NCBI GenBank assembly: GCA_016946835.1
Contig: JACVTC010000172.1
Location: forward strand, 217,501 to 281,500
DNA: 64,000 nucleotides
Direction: 5' to 3'
Source: Neocallimastix lanati (nom. inval.)
Taxonomy: Eukaryota > Neocallimastigomycota > Neocallimastigomycetes > Neocallimastigales > Neocallimastigaceae
Shown here: positions 38,798 through 61,992 of the stretch, one piece after another
How the letters are laid out: each line of letters begins with the position of its first letter
Position numbering within the stretch: the first letter of the stretch is position 1
Notes under the pieces: model-generated
What the model was told of the DNA's origin: nothing
Seen by the model: the letters and a program-made list of their open reading frames with translations, nothing else
The model's database searches: none
Made by a program: the position numbers and the translations under genes

Positions 38798-39215
38798 GAG
38801 GGGAGGACAATAAGGCCTTCAATATCTTCCTTAAAAGTATCAGACTCTCATTGGATTCTTTGTCATACTGTTTTGAAGTTGGAGTTGACGTAGACCCCTC
38901 TCTAAGCAAGACTATTATGCAAGACATTCCTTATACGCCGCTTTATACAATGGTCTCTTTTATAGTGATATCTTGAACCATTATTGAGGGAGGAACAACT
39001 ACTTTAATCCTCTCATAGATCAAATGCTCCCTACAAAAGCAATTATATAGTCTAATTACAGGAATACTAACTAAAGCGAGTGACCCAAACTTCATTTTTA
39101 TGGAAAAACACTCTGGGAGGATGAGAATCACACCGTATATATTCAGGAGGTAGTTGCGTGGTCTATCTTGAAACAATATATGTATTAGTCCCTAGTTCTA
39201 ACCACCAAGATAAAA
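38798..39215 (+). other. Unidentified degenerate coding-like stretch
   Basis: About 420 bases of near-normal composition between AT-rich flanks. The longest + piece (to 38976) reads A-F-N-I-F-L-K-S-I-R-L-S-L-D-S-L-S-Y and on to D-V-D-P-S-L-S-K. Another frame then gives L-Y-N-G-L-F-Y-S-D-I-L-N-H-Y and later L-H-F-Y-G-K-T-L-W-E-D-E. A 77-codon minus-strand frame overlaps it. I do not recognise the family. It looks like a frameshifted relic, perhaps of a transposon other than the LINEs here. Confidence 0.3.
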
Positions 39216-39842
39216 ATTGGAAAGACTTTGATATTAATGTCAAAAATTCAATAGATATATTAAATATTTCTCAAGAAATATTATAAATATATTAAATAAT
39301 CTAATTTTCTTGCTTTTTGTTATAGTTGTTCCTATATAATATATATTTATTTTTATTCTTATTTTCTATTAAAAATAATATTTACTATAATTTAATTCAT
39401 TTTAATTTAATAATTATAAATAATACACAATTTTGATTTAATATGGTACTTGAATTTAATGAATAATTAATTCCCTTTAATTAATAGGAAAAATACCAGA
39501 TGATATTTAATTTAAAATTATAATAGAGAAAAAATTATACAAAACAAAACAAAACAAAAAGGATATAATTCATGTTAATATTATATGTAAAAAGTATTAA
39601 ATTTCTTAGTATTGTATTAAAAAATCATCATTTTTATTTTTTTATTTTCAAATTAATAGATTACACAAATTAATTATATTTATTAATATTATTAGTAATA
39701 TACGCAAATTATATTAATATGGAATAATTATACAATTATAATTAGAGTTTAACAGAATATATAATAATAATAATTAAAAAATAAAAATTTTTTATATTTT
39801 TTAATTAATTATGTCTATATTTTATTATTAATAATTTTATTT

Positions 39843-39884
<42 letters not shown>

Positions 39885-40146
39885 TATTATTAAAATGAAT
39901 TAAAATTTACATTTCCATCATATACACAAAGAATTATTTTATTTAAATATTTAATTGAAATTCAATTGTAATATAAATTTTATGTTACATATTAATAGAA
40001 AATATAACATAAATAATTAATTATAATAATAATTATGTATAATACATCGAAATTTCATTCATTTTTTTTTTTTTTTCTTTATTTGATTTTCAATATATTT
40101 TTAAAAATATATTAAAATAATTAATATTTTCTTTTAAACATTTACC

Positions 40147-40178
<32 letters not shown>

Positions 40179-40270
40179 TACTATTAATAATAAGAGATTT
40201 TATTATATTAATAAATTCTTTTATCTTAGAGTTATTGCAAATATTAAAGATTTCAATATAAAGTAATATA
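39216..40270. other. Intergenic region upstream of the WDR81-like gene
   Basis: AT-rich, with a long T run at 39847-39882 and an AAT run at 40149-40174. It presumably includes the promoter and 5' untranslated region of the gene at 40271. No motif is assignable. Confidence 0.6.
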
Positions 40271-51500
<11,230 letters not shown>

Positions 51501-51778
51501 ATCAAAAAAAAAAAAAAAAAAAAGTTAAAACTCTTTTAAAAAATTTTAATAATATAATTATAATAATAATAATAAATAATTATTTTGATATATATATATA
51601 AATTAAAATAAAAATAAAAATAAAAATAAAAATAAAAATAAAAATAAAAATAAAAATAAAAATAAAAATAAAAATAAAAATAAAAATAAAAATAAAAATA
51701 AAAATTATATTACACTTATTTATAATAAAAACTTCTTAAAAATACCATACCATTCATATTATGAAAGTAATATTAATA

Positions 51779-51842
<64 letters not shown>

Positions 51843-52484
51843 TTAAAAATATAAAATCAATATCATTTTTAAAATCACAAATACCTTTTGAATAAATTAG
51901 ACGTTTGTATCATAAGATTATTAATTAAAATTTTTTTTAATATAAAAAAAATTATTAACAATAATTTCTTCAATAACAATTATTAAAAAATAACAATAAT
52001 AAAAATAATAATAAAAATAAAACTAATATTAAATAAATAAAAATTAAAATTTAAAGTATTATTATGTATTTAAATTTATTTTTATTATAAACGGACATTA
52101 TTATTTTTGTTAATTATTTATTTAAATATGTATTAAAATAACTGTTTCAAAAGAAATATTTAATAATAGATATATACCAATTTTTTATTTTATTTTATTT
52201 TATTTTATTTTTTTTTTTTTTTTTTTATTTTATTTAATTTTTTTTTAATATCTATATTTTATTTTAAAGAGTATATTAGATTGATATATCAGTGATTAGA
52301 TAGAATGGGTATGTATTAATGATTATTAAAAAAAATATTATTTTATTATTATTATAATTATTTTTTTTCATTCTCATAATATTACATATACGCTTAAAAA
52401 TTATTGTATTATTTTAATTTTGAAATTTTTGTAATAAACTATAAATTAGTATGAGGTGGCTGAATATAAAAACTATTGTTAATA

Positions 52485-52517
<33 letters not shown>

Positions 52518-52797
52518 TGAAAATGAAATATTATGCTTCTAGTACTATTTATTTTCTTGTTGTCCTTTAATTCATATATGCATACAGTTATTATGTTTTG
52601 GTAAATATTCCTGAAGATAACTAAGATGTTTTACATGAAGACTTTGGTGCATCTTTGAATTGATTAAAATTATTTTTTTATTATACAATATTAATATTAT
52701 TATTATTTTAAATATATTCATAAATTTATTTATTTATATATTAAACGTATAAAATATTTTTTTAAGTATTAATTTTATTATGATAATAGTTTTAATA
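51501..52797. other. Convergent intergenic region between WDR81-like and DCTN6-like genes
   Basis: Holds the 3' ends of two convergent genes. It contains a hexanucleotide AAAATA array at about 51604-51703, an AAT run at 51783-51841, and T runs. A short stretch near 52440-52620 is a little less AT-rich, but I see no gene in it. Confidence 0.6.
51604..51703. repeat. AAAATA hexanucleotide array
   Basis: About 16 perfect copies of a 6-base A-rich unit, some 100 bases past the stop codon of the WDR81-like gene. Probably in the 3' untranslated or flanking region. Confidence 0.9.
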
Positions 52798-53902
52798 TTA
52801 TATATTATTTATTTTATTAAATAAATTTACTTGAACGTCGGGAATATGTTTTCTTCTTTTATTAGTTCCATATAATACTGTATTTTGTGGAAGTTCTAAA
52901 TTTGATGGTATTGAACATTTTGGTCCAATAATACAATTATCATTAATTTTACATCCTGGTTCAGCTTGAGCTTTTATAAAATTCATTATATTTAATTGGA
53001 AATTTTCATTTAAAATTTGAATTTATATTAGAAAATTGTTTATTTATTTATTTAATATTATTTTATTTTATTTTATTTTATTTTATTATTATTATTGTTT
53101 TTTTAAATTATATATTTATATTATATTTTACTGTATTATTAATTTTTATTTAATTGAAACTATTACATCTTGGTTGAAAATTGCAATTACTTCCTACATT
53201 TGAACTAAATATAAGGGTACCAACTTCAAATAAATTATAATCTCCAATAATTAAAGGTTCTTTTCGTCTTTTTTTTTTTTTTTTTTTTTTATTTTATTTT
53301 TCATTAGTATAAATAAAATATTAATAAAAATATTATTTTTATATAAATATAAGAAACTTTAAATAATTGCCATTTAAATATTTACTCATTTATAATAACA
53401 ACTCTTTCCTTTAATTAAATTATTATATTTATATATGCAAAGCAAAAAAAAAAAAAAAAAAAAAAAAATATTATTAATTATTTTTTCTTTGGATATTTTA
53501 ATCAATAAATGATATTTCTATTTAGAAAAATTACTTCGAAAATATTATATGAACCAATATGAATTGGTCCACCTTTTGTTCTAAAATGTGATTTTGGATG
53601 TATAACATTTCCTTTCCCTTTTTTTTTTTTTTTTTTTTATTATTAAAAGATATAATTTTTAAAAAAAGATAATTCGTAAAATTGAATGATACATTAATAT
53701 TTTAAAGATGTATAAATTTTTATTTTCATTTTTATTTTTTTAGTTTTTTATTTATTTATTTATTTATTTATTTATTAAATATTAAGAATTTATATTTATT
53801 GACAATACTATCATAATTACCTAATTCAATGTTACCGTCATAAACAATATCTTTACAAACACAATTAACATCTAAATTAACTGAACTTTTTTTGTCTGCC
53901 AT
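52798..53902 (-). CDS. DCTN6: Dynactin subunit 6 (p27), left-handed beta-helix protein, 5 exons
   Basis: A pointed-end component of dynactin, the adaptor of the dynein motor. Exons on the minus strand: 53902-53821, 53611-53535, 53408-53386, 53267-53167, 52970-52798. All junctions are GT-AG and in phase, giving 151 residues (human about 190). The protein has the hexapeptide turns of a left-handed beta-helix: I-V-Y-D-G-N-I, N-V-I-H-P-K-S-H-F, G-P-I-H-I-G-S-Y-N-I-F-E, E-R-V-V-I-I-N-E, P-L-I-I-G-D-Y-N-L-F-E-V-G and G-C-K-I-N-D-N-C-I-I-G. These are followed by LPQNTVLYGTNKRRK, the match to the family's E-N-T-V-I-Y-G segment. Exon 3 is only 23 bases and is needed both for phase and for the alignment. 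The C-terminal tail is shorter than in animals. The ATG at 53902 is the only reasonable start. Confidence 0.9.
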
Positions 53903-54251
53903 TATTTATTTATTTTTTTTTTTTTTTTTTTTTTTATTAATTAAATTAAAGTACTATATATATATATTATATTTTCAATAATTACGAAGTTAATTTTTTT
54001 ATTATATTACTGATTTTTATAATAATAATAATAAAAAAATAATAATTATAAAATATTATTATTAAAAATTTAATAAGTTAAAATAATTAATTAGCCAGTA
54101 AATTTTCATTTTCCTTATATATATTAAATTGAATATTTCTATTAAAAATTTAATATTTTTTTTTAAATAATATTTTCTTTTTCAAGTTTTTATTCAATAA
54201 AATTTTGATATATATTTTATATATTTTATTTTATTTTATATAATATTGTTA

Positions 54252-54287
<36 letters not shown>

Positions 54288-54324
54288 AGTAAAATTTATA
54301 TATTCAAATATATATTTTATAAAA
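53903..54324. promoter_or_regulatory. Divergent intergenic region between DCTN6 and kanadaptin genes
   Basis: The 422 bases separate two start codons pointing away from each other, so both promoters must lie here or overlap the 5' ends. The region has a T run next to each start (53914-53935 and 54254-54282) and is otherwise AT-rich. No specific factor site can be assigned. Confidence 0.5.
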
Positions 54325-54909
54325 ATGAGTAGTAATGAATTTAAGGTTCCAGACTTACCAGTAAAAAGTCCAGTACCACCTAAAAAAGAAATTAGTGGAG
54401 AAATTCCACCAAATGGAACTGAAGGTTAATATTATACAAGATATGTTTTTAAAACAATGTATATTAACAATGGCATAATTAATTTATATATATATATTAT
54501 TAATATGCATTCATATTTTTTTTTATAAAAACCATAGTACCCAAATTACCATATAAAAAACCAGAGTGGAGTGCATTACCTAAAAAAGATTATTCAATGG
54601 AAATTATAAAAAATGGGTTATTATAATTTAAATTTAAATTTATTATCATTTATATTAATTATAAATTTTTATGTAAATTATATATTATATGTAAAATAAT
54701 TAATAATTTTAATTTTAATTTAAATAATTTTAAAAATTAGAGTTATTATTGACACATTTAATATACCAGACAGTGAAGAATTTATAGTATTAGGTATATA
54801 TATCATAAAATTTTTATTACTGTCATTATCTTTTTTTTTATAAAAAAAAAACGTCATAATAGGTACGTAATACTTATTTTTAACAATAATATACCTTTAT
54901 ATTATATTC

Positions 54910-54954
<45 letters not shown>

Positions 54955-55175
54955 CAAAAATAGGTCGTTTACCACTTTGTGATGTTCAAATGGATCATCC
55001 TGTAAAAACAATTATTTAAACTTATTAAAACTAAATAATTTAAATTTCATTTTTTTAATTATTTGCTTGTAATAACAATTATTGAATATTATTACTATTT
55101 AGAGTATATCAAGATATCATGCAGTAATTCAATTTTCAAATAAAGGTATTTTTATTATATTTTATTTTATTAAAA

Positions 55176-55254
<79 letters not shown>

Positions 55255-57272
55255 TTTAGAAAAAAAAAAAAAAAAAAAAAATTAAGAAATTTTAATTCCA
55301 AAATAATTTAAAACTTTAATTATGTATATATATATATATATTATTTATTTAAAAACATATTTATTTATATAATTTTCTAGGAATGCCATTTTTATATGAT
55401 TTAGGTAACTATTATTAAACTATTATTAGAATTATTTAATCAATCATTATGAAATTCAAATTACTTCTACTTCAAAAATAATAATATTATTAATGTTTTT
55501 ATATATTATTTAATATCATTAAATGTTACTGTATATTACTTTTTGTATATATGAAATTTTTGAATTCCAAATAATTTAAATATATCTTTTAGGAAGTGCA
55601 CATGGAACCTTTTTAAATAAGGTAATTTAAAAAATTTTCGTAATAATTATATATAATTAGTTGTTTTTTTATCATTTAAAATTTTTTAAATGATAAAAAT
55701 ATTTTGTAATTTAATTAAATTGCAAAATAATTTTTAAATTCAATAATTAAAAGTTAATTAAAAGTAAATAAATAAATAAATAAATAAATAATTAATTAAT
55801 TAATTAATTAATATTTTAGAATGTGTTACCACCAAATCAATATATACCATTACATGTTGGGGATATGATAAAATTTGGACAAAGTACTAGAATATATATC
55901 TTCCAAGGACCAAATGAGGAAGAGATTCAAAAAAGCGAAGAAATGTATGAAAAATATCAAGAAATGAAAAAGAAGAAATTGGATGAACTTAATAAGAAAA
56001 ATGTTGAAGAGGAAGATGAAGGAATTAGTTGGGGATTTGGAGAAGATGCAACTGAAGAAACAATAGAAAAAATGGAAGATATCCGTTCGGATTATAAGCC
56101 AAATGAAAATGCATTTTATTATAAAGATCCTAAAAAAGCATTAAGAAATTGGTTAGAAAATAGAGGATCTGAAATGGAGTTTCAAATTGCTGAAGAGACA
56201 CATTCTCATGCAAAACTTTATATAGCTAAAGTCATATTACCATTAGAAGATTCTTATGGACCAATTTCTGTGACTGGTTCTGGTTTAAAGAAAAAGGATG
56301 CGGAAAAAGAAGCTGCTCTAAATGCTTGTATTAAAATAGATCAATATATTGGGTTTAAGGCTCCTGTTAGAGGTAAATAAATAAATAAATAAAATTTAAT
56401 TATATTTCATTTTTAAATGTATAACCATCAAAATAGTAATATAAACAATAATAAATGTACATGTATTTCTATATATAATTTTTAAAATTAATTTTATCTT
56501 TACTGAAATTAATATCAAATAATAAATATGAATACATAAAATGTATATATATATATAGAAAAGAAAAGTAAACATAATTCAGATGACGAAAGTGATAATG
56601 ATACGTATTATGATAGAACTGGTCAAGTAGAAAAGAAAAAAAAATTATTACAACAAAAGAAATCTCATAAAAAGGAAGAAGTAGATACTCATGAAACTTT
56701 AATTAAAAAGAATTCAGCTATTGATGAACAAATATTAGATATACAAAAAGAAATTGAAGAAGCCAAAAAGCAACAACTAGAAAGAAATCAACATAAAGAA
56801 GAAGATTATGATTTAGATAATTACATGAATTCTTTAAATGAATCATTAAATAAGAAAAAAATTAGGCCAATTCATATATTAAATAAAGAATTAGAGAACC
56901 TAAAAAAGGTAAATAAGTAAAAATGTTATAATTTTTATATAAAATAAAAATAATAAATATTTATATTATTAATTTTATTATATATTTTTCAATAATGATA
57001 AAAAGGAGAAAGAAAGAATTATTAAATTATTAAGAATAACTAGACCAAATATTGATATTTTTTCACTGATGCAACAAAGGTAATTTAAATATAAATAAAA
57101 AAATGTAATATTTGATTAAATTTATTATTTATGATTATGAATGTCGAGAAAAATATAAAATATAAAATATAAAATATAAAATATAAAATATAAAATATAA
57201 AATATAAAATATAAAATATAAAATATAAAATATAAAATATAAAATATAAAATATAAAATATAAAATATAAAA

Positions 57273-57317
<45 letters not shown>

Positions 57318-57823
57318 AGTAAAATATTATATATATATATATATATATATAAAGTAAAAATGAGTCAAAAAAAGAAGAAAATTTAAATGTAACACAGAAT
57401 CATGATAGCTCTGTAAGTGAAAAAAAGGTGATAAATGAAAATGAAAAATCATCTGAAAAAGAATCCAATGAAAAGTCTGTGAATTCCAATAAGAGAGAAT
57501 ATAGTGAAATAAATGAAGTGTCAACATCATCGGAAGTTCAAGAAAATAAGAAGCAAAAGGTTGAAAAAGGTGAAAATAATGATATAAATGATATAGATGA
57601 TGATAAAACGAAGGACAAAAATATTTCTAATAATGACAATAATATTGAAAAAATAACACAAAAGAAAGAGAAAAAAGAGAAATTTAAAAGAAAATTTGGA
57701 GTTGTTAATAAAGAAACGTCTGAATTACTTGATAATAAAATTAAAGAAGATATTATTGATTGGCTCCCACCAGAACAAAGAGATAAAGAATATAATAATA
57801 TGAATGCAGAATATGGATATTAA
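54325..57823 (+). CDS. SLC4A1AP: Kanadaptin (FHA domain protein), 11 exons
   Basis: A mainly nuclear FHA-domain protein, found with RNA-processing factors in animals and first described as an anion-exchanger adaptor. Exons: 54325-54424, 54538-54616, 54741-54793, 54964-55001, 55103-55145, 55381-55404, 55593-55621, 55820-56372, 56559-56908, 57006-57079, 57355-57823. Phase closes, giving 603 residues (human about 740-800). The N-terminal P-x-x-P-P segment runs into P-Y-K-K-P-E-W. The FHA domain (about 50-155) has LGRLPLCDV, PSISRYHAVI, YDLGSAHGTFLNK and GDMIKFGQSTRIYIFQGP, with the phosphothreonine-binding R, S and H in place. Next come an acidic coiled coil (W-G-F-G-E-D), a dsRBD-like domain at about 226-305 (KKALRNWLENRG to KDAEKEAALNAC), and the family motif D-T-Y-Y-D-R-T-G. 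The tail is Lys/Glu-rich and ends D-W-L-P-P-E-Q-R. Exons 6 and 7 are 24 and 29 bases. Confidence 0.92.
57150..57318. repeat. AAAATAT heptanucleotide array plus ATT run in kanadaptin intron 10
   Basis: About 17 copies of a 7-base unit AAAATAT followed by about 15 ATT triplets, inside the last intron of the gene. This unit differs from the AAATAAT arrays elsewhere in the window. Confidence 0.9.
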
Positions 57824-58341
57824 TCAAAATTTGATATATTTAAATTATGATATAAAAATATATATCTTTATAAAAATCATTTTCAATTTAGTACAATTTT
57901 TTTTTTTAAAAAATAAATAAATAAATAAAATAATTTAAAATAATAAATCAATTTTCTATTATATTTTAAGGAATAGATAAATTTTTATATTAATTATATA
58001 TTATAGAATTACTTTGCTCTTAATATTTAATTTATTAATATTAGTTTATATATGTAAATTAATAAATAAATATGAAATTATTATTTAATATAAAATTTTA
58101 AAATAAATTTAAATATTAATAAATTAAAATAAAAATCAATATATATAATTATATATATATATTTTTTATTTAAAAAAAAACTTTTCTAATAATCATAGTA
58201 ATGATATATATACTACGTCATAAATTGAATATATAGATTTATTTAAAGTTATCAATTGAAAGTGTTATTTAAGAATAATCTATTTAAACATATTTTTGAA
58301 TTGTTTTTATTTTTATATTATTTAAATAATTTTAAATCTAA
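57824..58341. other. Intergenic region between kanadaptin and Spc24-like genes
   Basis: 518 bases of AT-rich DNA, presumably the 3' untranslated region of kanadaptin and the promoter of the next gene. No further feature seen. Confidence 0.6.
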
Positions 58342-58676
58342 ATGTCAGTAAATGAATCTTTTGAAAATGTTTTTTCCTTTTTTAATGAAGTAGTGGAAAC
58401 ACTAGATACCAAAGATGAAACAAATGCAATAAAAAAAACTCAACATGCAATTCAGGAATTAGAAAAATTACATGAAAAGCAAAAAGCGGATTCAAAAAAT
58501 GCTTTAAAAGGTTTAATTTCCTTTTACATATATTATTAGATAATAGTTTAATAATACTTTTAATAATTAAAATTTTTATCTTTCATTAAAATAAAATAAA
58601 AAAAAAAAAAAAAAAAGATTTAAAATAATAATAATTATATGAATTATATGTTTTAATGTGATCTTTTCTTTTTATA

Positions 58677-58748
<72 letters not shown>

Positions 58749-59175
58749 TTTAAGATACTAATATTAAAAAAATAAATAAATAAAAAAAAAAAAAAAAAAA
58801 AAAAATCAACTACATATATTATAATTTCAAATTTCAAATTAAATTTTCAAATTTCAAAATTCAAATTGTTTATAAATATTTAAAATTAATATTCAGTATT
58901 TCTAACCATTTAAATATATATATATTTTTTAATCATATTAAATTACAAATTTTTAAATTTGTAATAAAAATTTTTGTTCAGTTCTCTTAAAAAAGTTAGA
59001 GATATCAAAAGAAAGTGCAAATCATAAACAAAAAGAATTAGAAGAATTACAACAATCGGGACTTTTAAATAATCTGCAAAATGATAATAAACAATTAGAT
59101 AAAGAAAATACTGAATTAGAACATGAAGTAAAATATCCTTTTTTTTTCTAAACACAAATATACATTAATTTATCT

Positions 59176-59209
<34 letters not shown>

Positions 59210-60046
59210 TATTTTCTATTTTCCTTAATTTCGAATTTCGATAAATGATTTTTAATAAATACGCAGTTGCAAAATGAATATGATGAATTATTAATTGAAG
59301 AAAAAAAACTAGATTTACAAGAACAAAAAGAAGAATCCTCAGCAATTGACCTAACATTGTATTTATTATTTATTTTTTCTTCTATTACTATATTACTATA
59401 TTTTTATATTATATTATTTTATATTATTTTATTATAATTATTATTATTATCATTATCAATATAATTATCATTAACATATTTATTTTTATTTTCTATTTTT
59501 TTTTTTATTTAAATTTTTATTTATTGATTTATAAATGAATCAATAAATGATAATGATATTTATCTATCATTGTATTATAAAAAGATTAAAAATTGGATTA
59601 TATAGAGAACTAGGAATAGATGCAGTAACAGATGAAAATGGAAATATCTCAAAATGTCATATTTGTATCCTTTTTATTTCATTAAATTATATATTATTAT
59701 TTTTTATTTTAATATTATAAAGTATTTATTTATTTATTTATTTATTTATTATATATTTACAATTTTTTTATTTATTTATATTATTATATTTTCTTAATTA
59801 TTCTTAATTATTAAAATTCATTATTTAATAAAATATTTCATTTCTATTATAGATAATTCAAATACTAATAACAATCATACTATTTTTTTCCCAAATAATC
59901 AAGATTATTTACAACAAACTCAACAATCCTTTGCAACTACCAATTTAATTTGGAATCTTTGCACTTCAGTGAATGATAATGATTTTATTAATGTTGATTT
60001 AGCTCGTGGAATTAATAATAATATAAATAATATTAATAATATTTAG
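58342..60046 (+). CDS. SPC24: Spc24-like kinetochore (Ndc80 complex) subunit, 5 exons
   Basis: Spc24 pairs with Spc25 in the Ndc80 complex, linking kinetochores to microtubules. Exons: 58342-58510, 58982-59127, 59267-59358, 59585-59664, 59853-60046. All are in phase, giving 226 residues (yeast about 213). The N-terminus F-x-x-V-V-E-T-L-D-T-K-D-E is followed by a long coiled coil to about residue 135, rich in E, K, L and Q. The C-terminal globular part opens with L-L-K-I-G-L-Y-R-E-L-G-I-D, close to the L-K-L-x-L-Y-R-x-L-G-I signature of fungal Spc24. It has D-E-N-G-N-I-S-K-C-H-I next and a late L-I-W-N-L resembling the family's F-W-N segment. It then ends in an Asn-rich tail. The first donor is GTTTAA, weaker than the others. 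Assignment rests on the short C-terminal motif plus architecture. Confidence 0.72.
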
Positions 60047-61992
60047 CAGTAATAGTATTTGTTCAATCAATAAAATATATTATATAAATATATATATATA
60101 TATTTTTATAATACTTTTATGTATTTATTATTAAAGAAGGAAATTTAGATTCTTTTTTAAAAAGAAAAATTCTACAAAAAAAATTCCTTAGTTTTTATTT
60201 TATTTAATAGTTAATATAATTAGATATTTATAAATCGTTACTATTTTATGTTTTATATAAATACACTTTAATTGTTATTTAAAAGAAATATGCATATATT
60301 TATTGTAAATATTTTCCTATTTATTTATTATACTAATTAAATAATATAATTATTATAATTCTATTCAAACAATTATTTAATATATTTTAAATCATTTATA
60401 ACATGCTGAAAAAAATAAAATAAAATAATTATTTAATAAAAATTAAACAAAATAAATAATATTAATTATTTAAGCCTTTTTTTTTTCTTATGTTATTACT
60501 TTATTATAGAATATGTATAATTTTATTTTATGAAGCTTCGATAATAATATATCAATTTATTATTCATTAATTTAATAATTAATTATCTTTTTTATTATTT
60601 AATTTTTTTTCTTTTTTTCTTTTCAAAAAAAAAAAAAAAAATAAAAGGATTTTCATAAGTATTTTTTATTTTTATTTTTATTTTATTTTGTATTATTATT
60701 AGCCTTAGCCCTAGTAATATAGAAAAAAATATTTTTTTTTGAAATAATAATAATTTAATTCACATTAATTTCTTAATATTTTTTTTTCTATTTTTATTTT
60801 ATAATATTTATTTAAAATTTTTATTACCAGAAAGATTTTTAATTATATTAATTAATTGATAAGTAATAAAAAAATATTTCAAAAATTTAATTAAATATAG
60901 TTGAATATTAAATTAAAATCATTTAACATTATTATAATAATTTAATTATTTTCTTTTTTTTTTTATTCTAATACAAACATTTACATAATATTTATATTAA
61001 ATTTAAAATCTTATTACATTACATTAATCATATCTTTATCAAAAAAAAAAAATAAATAAAAGATAAAAAAATGGATTATCAACATTTCAAAGCATTATAT
61101 ATATTATATTTAAAATATATTAATTTTATATATAATATTTAATATAAACAATAAAATATATTATTGAAAGATAATTAATTATACTATTATAAAATCAATA
61201 AAAGATTTATACTCACTATCAATATTTAAATTTTTTTTTATCTACACGCTATATTTTATAACCTTTTGTAAATATATAGAACAGTAAGTAACATATTTTA
61301 GATAAATAATAAAAAAAGATAACAAAAAAAGATAAATATATTAATTCTGGATAATAAAAAGTTGTTATTAAAGTTATCTTTTTTTATTATTAAAAAGAAA
61401 TAAAAATTTTTAATATTAAGAAATAAATTTAATAATCTTTCAGTCATTTCTCAAAGATATAATATCAACAAAAAAATTAAATAATATGATTATTCAAACA
61501 AATGATGAACAAGTTTAAAAAAAATACAAAAAGTTTAAAAAAAATAAGTAATTGAAAACTTTGTGATATTTAATGTTTTAAATAATAAGTATTTAAAATT
61601 TTAAATATGAAAACTAAATTCTATATATAAATTTTTATTAAAAAAATGAAAGATATATAATTAATAAATCTGGTTATTAAATGATTTTAAAAGTATAAAC
61701 CAATTGAATGAACTATAAATCTATTTAAAATTTAATAAATATATAGATTAATTTTATTAATATCACCTGAGACATAATTAGTATTAAAATTTTTATAAAT
61801 ATTTATATTCCATACCGTTATCAATTATATATAATAAATTAAAAATTTATAAGAAAAAATAAATTACAATATTTTAAAATGATTGAAGAATAAATTGCCA
61901 TTCTTTAAAATGATTAAAAGTAACTTTTTTTTATTAATGTTTATAATATAAATATCTTTTTGGTTAAAAATTATAATAATGTCTATAGAAAG
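60047..61992. other. Intergenic region upstream of the glutamine synthetase gene
   Basis: About 1.9 kb of AT-rich DNA with T and A runs and no coding exon seen. It should hold the 3' end of the Spc24-like gene and the promoter and 5' untranslated region of glutamine synthetase. A short ATG-initiated frame at 61939 stops after a few codons. Confidence 0.6.

Noticed and set aside
38719-38976. 85-residue + strand frame as a membrane protein
   Set aside because: The hydrophobic start is a T-run artefact and the rest is a degenerate relic with no partner frame.
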